Source of the DNA: JALCLA01 sp965653565
GTDB lineage: Bacteria; Pseudomonadota; Gammaproteobacteria; Xanthomonadales; Xanthomonadaceae
DNA: 14,516 nucleotides
NCBI GenBank assembly: GCA_965653565.1
Contig: CBFHAI010000082.1
Span: forward strand, 1 to 14,516
Reading direction: 5' to 3'
Below the pieces are notes generated by a model. That model was not told where the DNA came from, did no database searches, and worked only from the letters and a program-made list of their open reading frames with translations. Below, piece by piece: positions 13,292-14,516 of the stretch. Made by a program: the position numbers and the translations under genes. Each line of letters opens with the position of its first letter. Position 1 is the first letter of the stretch.

Positions 13292-13786
13292 ATGCCCGGA
13301 CGCGAGCGTGTCATCACCCTGCGATTCCTGGCCGAGCCTTCCGATGTGAATTTCGGCGGCAAGATGTTCGGCGGTTCGGTGATGAAATGGATCGATCTGG
13401 CCGGTTACGCCTGCGCGACGGGCTGGTCGGGCCGCTATTGCGTCACGGCTTACGTCGGCGGCATCCAGTTCGAAAGCCCGATCGCGATCGGCGATCTGGT
13501 CGAGACCCGCGCTCGCTTGCTGCTGACCGGCCGCACCAGCATGCATATCGCGGTCGATGTCTTCAGCCGGCCGCCGATCGCCGACGACTACGCGCGCACC
13601 ACCAGTTGCCTGATGGTGTTCGTGGCGGTGGACGAGGCCGGCAAGCCGGTGCCGGTGCCGAGCTGGACGCCGCAGACGCCCGAGGACGTGGCCCAGGCCG
13701 ACTACGCCGCCCGCATGAAGGCCTTGTCGATGGAAGTGGAAACCGAGCGCGCGCGGATGAAACAGGTGGTGCAGCGGGTGCCGTAG
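13292..13786 (+). CDS. Acyl-CoA thioesterase, YciA-like hotdog fold
   Basis: 164 residues. Family members cleave acyl-CoA to free acid and CoA in the cytoplasm. The first ~125 residues match a single hotdog domain: FLAEPSDVNFGGKMFGG (12-28) with N20, then MKWIDLAGYA (31-40) with the helix Asp D35, VTAYVGGIQFESPIAIGDLVE and RTSMHIAVDVFSRPP. Residues about 125-164 are a charged C-terminal tail. The frame is open from 13043 but the upstream part is ychF read in another frame; ATG 13292 begins the domain and lies 49 bp after ychF. The ribosome site is weak. Chain-length preference cannot be told. It is likely the last gene of the plus-strand train. Confidence 0.88.
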   Translation: MPGRERVITLRFLAEPSDVNFGGKMFGGSVMKWIDLAGYACATGWSGRYCVTAYVGGIQFESPIAIGDLVETRARLLLTGRTSMHIAVDVFSRPPIADDYARTTSCLMVFVAVDEAGKPVPVPSWTPQTPEDVAQADYAARMKALSMEVETERARMKQVVQRVP

Positions 13787-13833
13787 CCGCTGCGGCCCGC
13801 TGGCGCGGCGTAGCAAGCGGCATGCCGTGCGCG

Positions 13834-13862
13834 TTGACAAGCCTGACCCGAGCGATGAAAAT
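13834..13862 (+). promoter_or_regulatory. Sigma-70 promoter of the tRNA-tuf operon
   Basis: A perfect -35 box TTGACA at 13834-13839, a 17-bp spacer and GAAAAT at 13857-13862 (4 of 6 matches to TATAAT). The bases after the -10 (AGGCGGCTCC) form a GC-rich discriminator, the kind associated with stringent control of stable-RNA promoters. Transcription would start near 13869, just before tRNA-Tyr. A perfect 10-bp palindrome CGGCATGCCG lies at 13818-13827, directly upstream, and might bind a regulator. Confidence 0.75.
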
Positions 13863-13877
13863 AGGCGGCTCCGTTTC

Positions 13878-13963
13878 GGAGGGATACCCAAGCGGCCAAC
13901 GGGGGCAGACTGTAAATCTGCTGGCTCACGCCTTCGGTGGTTCGAATCCACCTCCCTCCACCA
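13878..13963 (+). tRNA. tRNA-Tyr (GUA)
   Basis: 86 nt with encoded CCA at 13961-13963. The acceptor stem pairs GGAGGGA (13878-13884) with TCCCTCC (13953-13959). The anticodon stem GCAGA/TCTGC encloses CTGTAAA with anticodon GTA at 13912-13914. A long variable arm (about 13922-13936) marks it as class II, as expected for bacterial tRNA-Tyr. First gene after the promoter at 13834. Confidence 0.97.
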
Positions 13964-14009
13964 GTTCAAGCTGCATGCTCTTCAAGTTGTAGTGCGTCAC
14001 CTGCAGCAC

Positions 14010-14083
14010 GCGGGAGTAGTTCAACGGTAGAACCTCAGCCTTCCAAGCTGATGGTGCGGGTTCGATTCCCGTCTCCCGCTCCA
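14010..14083 (+). tRNA. tRNA-Gly (UCC)
   Basis: 74 nt with encoded CCA at 14081-14083. The acceptor stem pairs GCGGGAG (14010-14016) with CTCCCGC (14073-14079) and the discriminator is U. The anticodon stem TCAGC/GCTGA encloses CTTCCAA with anticodon TCC at 14042-14044. It lies 46 bp after tRNA-Tyr and would be processed from the same transcript. Confidence 0.97.
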
Positions 14084-14298
14084 TCGCCTGCCCTGCGGGC
14101 CGGAGGATGGCAGGACGAGGAACAGGGCCGGAAGAAGGCAAGTCGAAGCCGGTCGATCGGCGGCGAGGCAAAGTTTCAGGCCGGTGCAGGATGCATCGGC
14201 CGCGCGAGCCGGAAACGGCGCGCGAACGCGGTCCCGGCAATGCCGGTGTCGCGGCGGCGGAAGTCGGGCAGGAGCCTGACGGACGCTACGGCAAACCT
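14084..14298 (+). other. 215-bp spacer between tRNA-Gly and tRNA-Thr
   Basis: No tRNA-like T loop and no credible gene is seen on either strand; the open frames here are continuations across tRNA sequence. A CCTGCC/GGCAGG pair (14087-14092, 14109-14114) could form a hairpin just after tRNA-Gly. In E. coli the glyT-thrT spacer is only a few bases, so this one is unusually long. It may hold a second promoter or processing sites, or be the remnant of an insertion. Confidence 0.5.
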
Positions 14299-14374
<76 letters not shown>

Positions 14375-14379
14375 GTTAC

Positions 14380-14415
14380 GCGGATCCTTCCGCAAGAGCC
14401 TGGCCATCCCTGGCC
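14380..14415 (+). promoter_or_regulatory. Two small hairpins in the tuf leader
   Basis: GCGGA-TCCT-TCCGC (14380-14393) and GGCCA-TCCC-TGGCC (14402-14415) are perfect 5-bp stems with 4-nt loops, 8 bp apart. They lie between tRNA-Thr and the tuf ribosome site and may mark the RNA processing zone that frees the tRNA from the tuf mRNA. Both are short enough to occur by chance. Confidence 0.3.
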
Positions 14416-14466
14416 GGACTTTCCAAGAAGAGCAAATTTCCCCTCAACGTCTGCGAGAAGTCAGTC

Positions 14467-14516
14467 ATGGCAAAGGGTAAGTTCGAACGCACCAAGCCGC
14501 ACGTGAACGTGGGGAC
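14467..14516 (+). CDS. tuf: Elongation factor Tu, N-terminal fragment cut by the window end
   Basis: Only 16 complete codons are present, reading MAKGKFERTKPHVNVG, the characteristic start of bacterial EF-Tu, which carries aminoacyl-tRNA to the ribosome as a GTP complex. The P-loop lies beyond the window. GAGAAG at 14455-14460 is a usable ribosome site 6 nt before the ATG. The tRNA-Tyr-Gly-Thr genes directly upstream match the tufB operon of E. coli, so this is the tRNA-linked tuf copy; most relatives carry a second one in the str operon. Confidence 0.95.
   Translation, partial: MAKGKFERTKPHVNVG

Noticed and set aside
12118..13362. Minus-strand frame of 414 codons opposite ychF
   Set aside because: Antisense shadow of a conserved gene with intact motifs.
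13926..14240. Small frames on both strands through the tRNA-Tyr and tRNA-Gly genes (including one ending in GGGFEPPKA)
   Set aside because: This peptide is the usual false translation of tRNA T-arm sequence, not a protein.

Overview
The window is a GC-rich bacterial chromosome segment, densely packed and mostly housekeeping. The organism is almost certainly a gammaproteobacterium, most likely of the Xanthomonadales (Lysobacteraceae/Rhodanobacteraceae). Three things point there. First, the block hemA-prfA divergent from TPR-lolB-ispE-tRNA(Gln)-prs-rplY-pth-ychF is the order known from Pseudomonas and xanthomonads. Second, the cluster tRNA(Tyr)-tRNA(Gly)-tRNA(Thr)-tuf is typical of gammaproteobacteria. 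Third, the intergenic palindromes resemble xanthomonad interspersed repeats. The lineage is inferred from order and style, not from a search.

Layout. Positions 1-364 hold no gene but a dense set of hairpins and two copies of a ~54-bp repeat built on an ATTCCC-N8-GGGAAT palindrome. From 6160 leftward to 365 runs a minus-strand gene train: hemA, prfA, a GNAT acetyltransferase, moaB, ppk2 and a TPR protein fused to a probable 2-oxoglutarate/Fe(II) oxygenase domain. Its joints are very tight (a 41-bp overlap, two ATGA overlaps, a 4-bp gap), with one 99-bp break between moaB and ppk2. From 6245 rightward run a secreted TPR protein (positional counterpart of Pseudomonas LbcA), lolB, ispE, tRNA-Gln(UUG), prs, rplY, pth, ychF and a YciA-like acyl-CoA thioesterase. 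A near-consensus promoter at 13834-13862 then drives tRNA-Tyr(GUA), tRNA-Gly(UCC), tRNA-Thr(GGU) and tuf, which is cut by the window end.

How the genes fit together. The minus-strand train begins with the first step of tetrapyrrole synthesis from glutamyl-tRNA and peptide-chain release, then adds molybdopterin adenylation/MoaB function and polyphosphate metabolism. The plus-strand train mixes cell-envelope genes (lolB, TPR protein), isoprenoid and PRPP synthesis (ispE, prs) and translation quality control (rplY, pth, ychF, tRNAs, tuf).

Most notable for a second look: (i) two ~120-130-bp long-inverted-repeat elements, after prs and after pth, whose arms differ between copies by compensatory changes; (ii) the LbcA-position TPR protein, which has no lipobox and no cysteine at all; (iii) the TPR-oxygenase fusion placed 4 bp behind ppk2; (iv) dRS3-like repeats framing a spacer; (v) structured RNA candidates before rplY and between rplY and pth. 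I did not find a CRISPR array, transposase, phage gene or obvious defence system.
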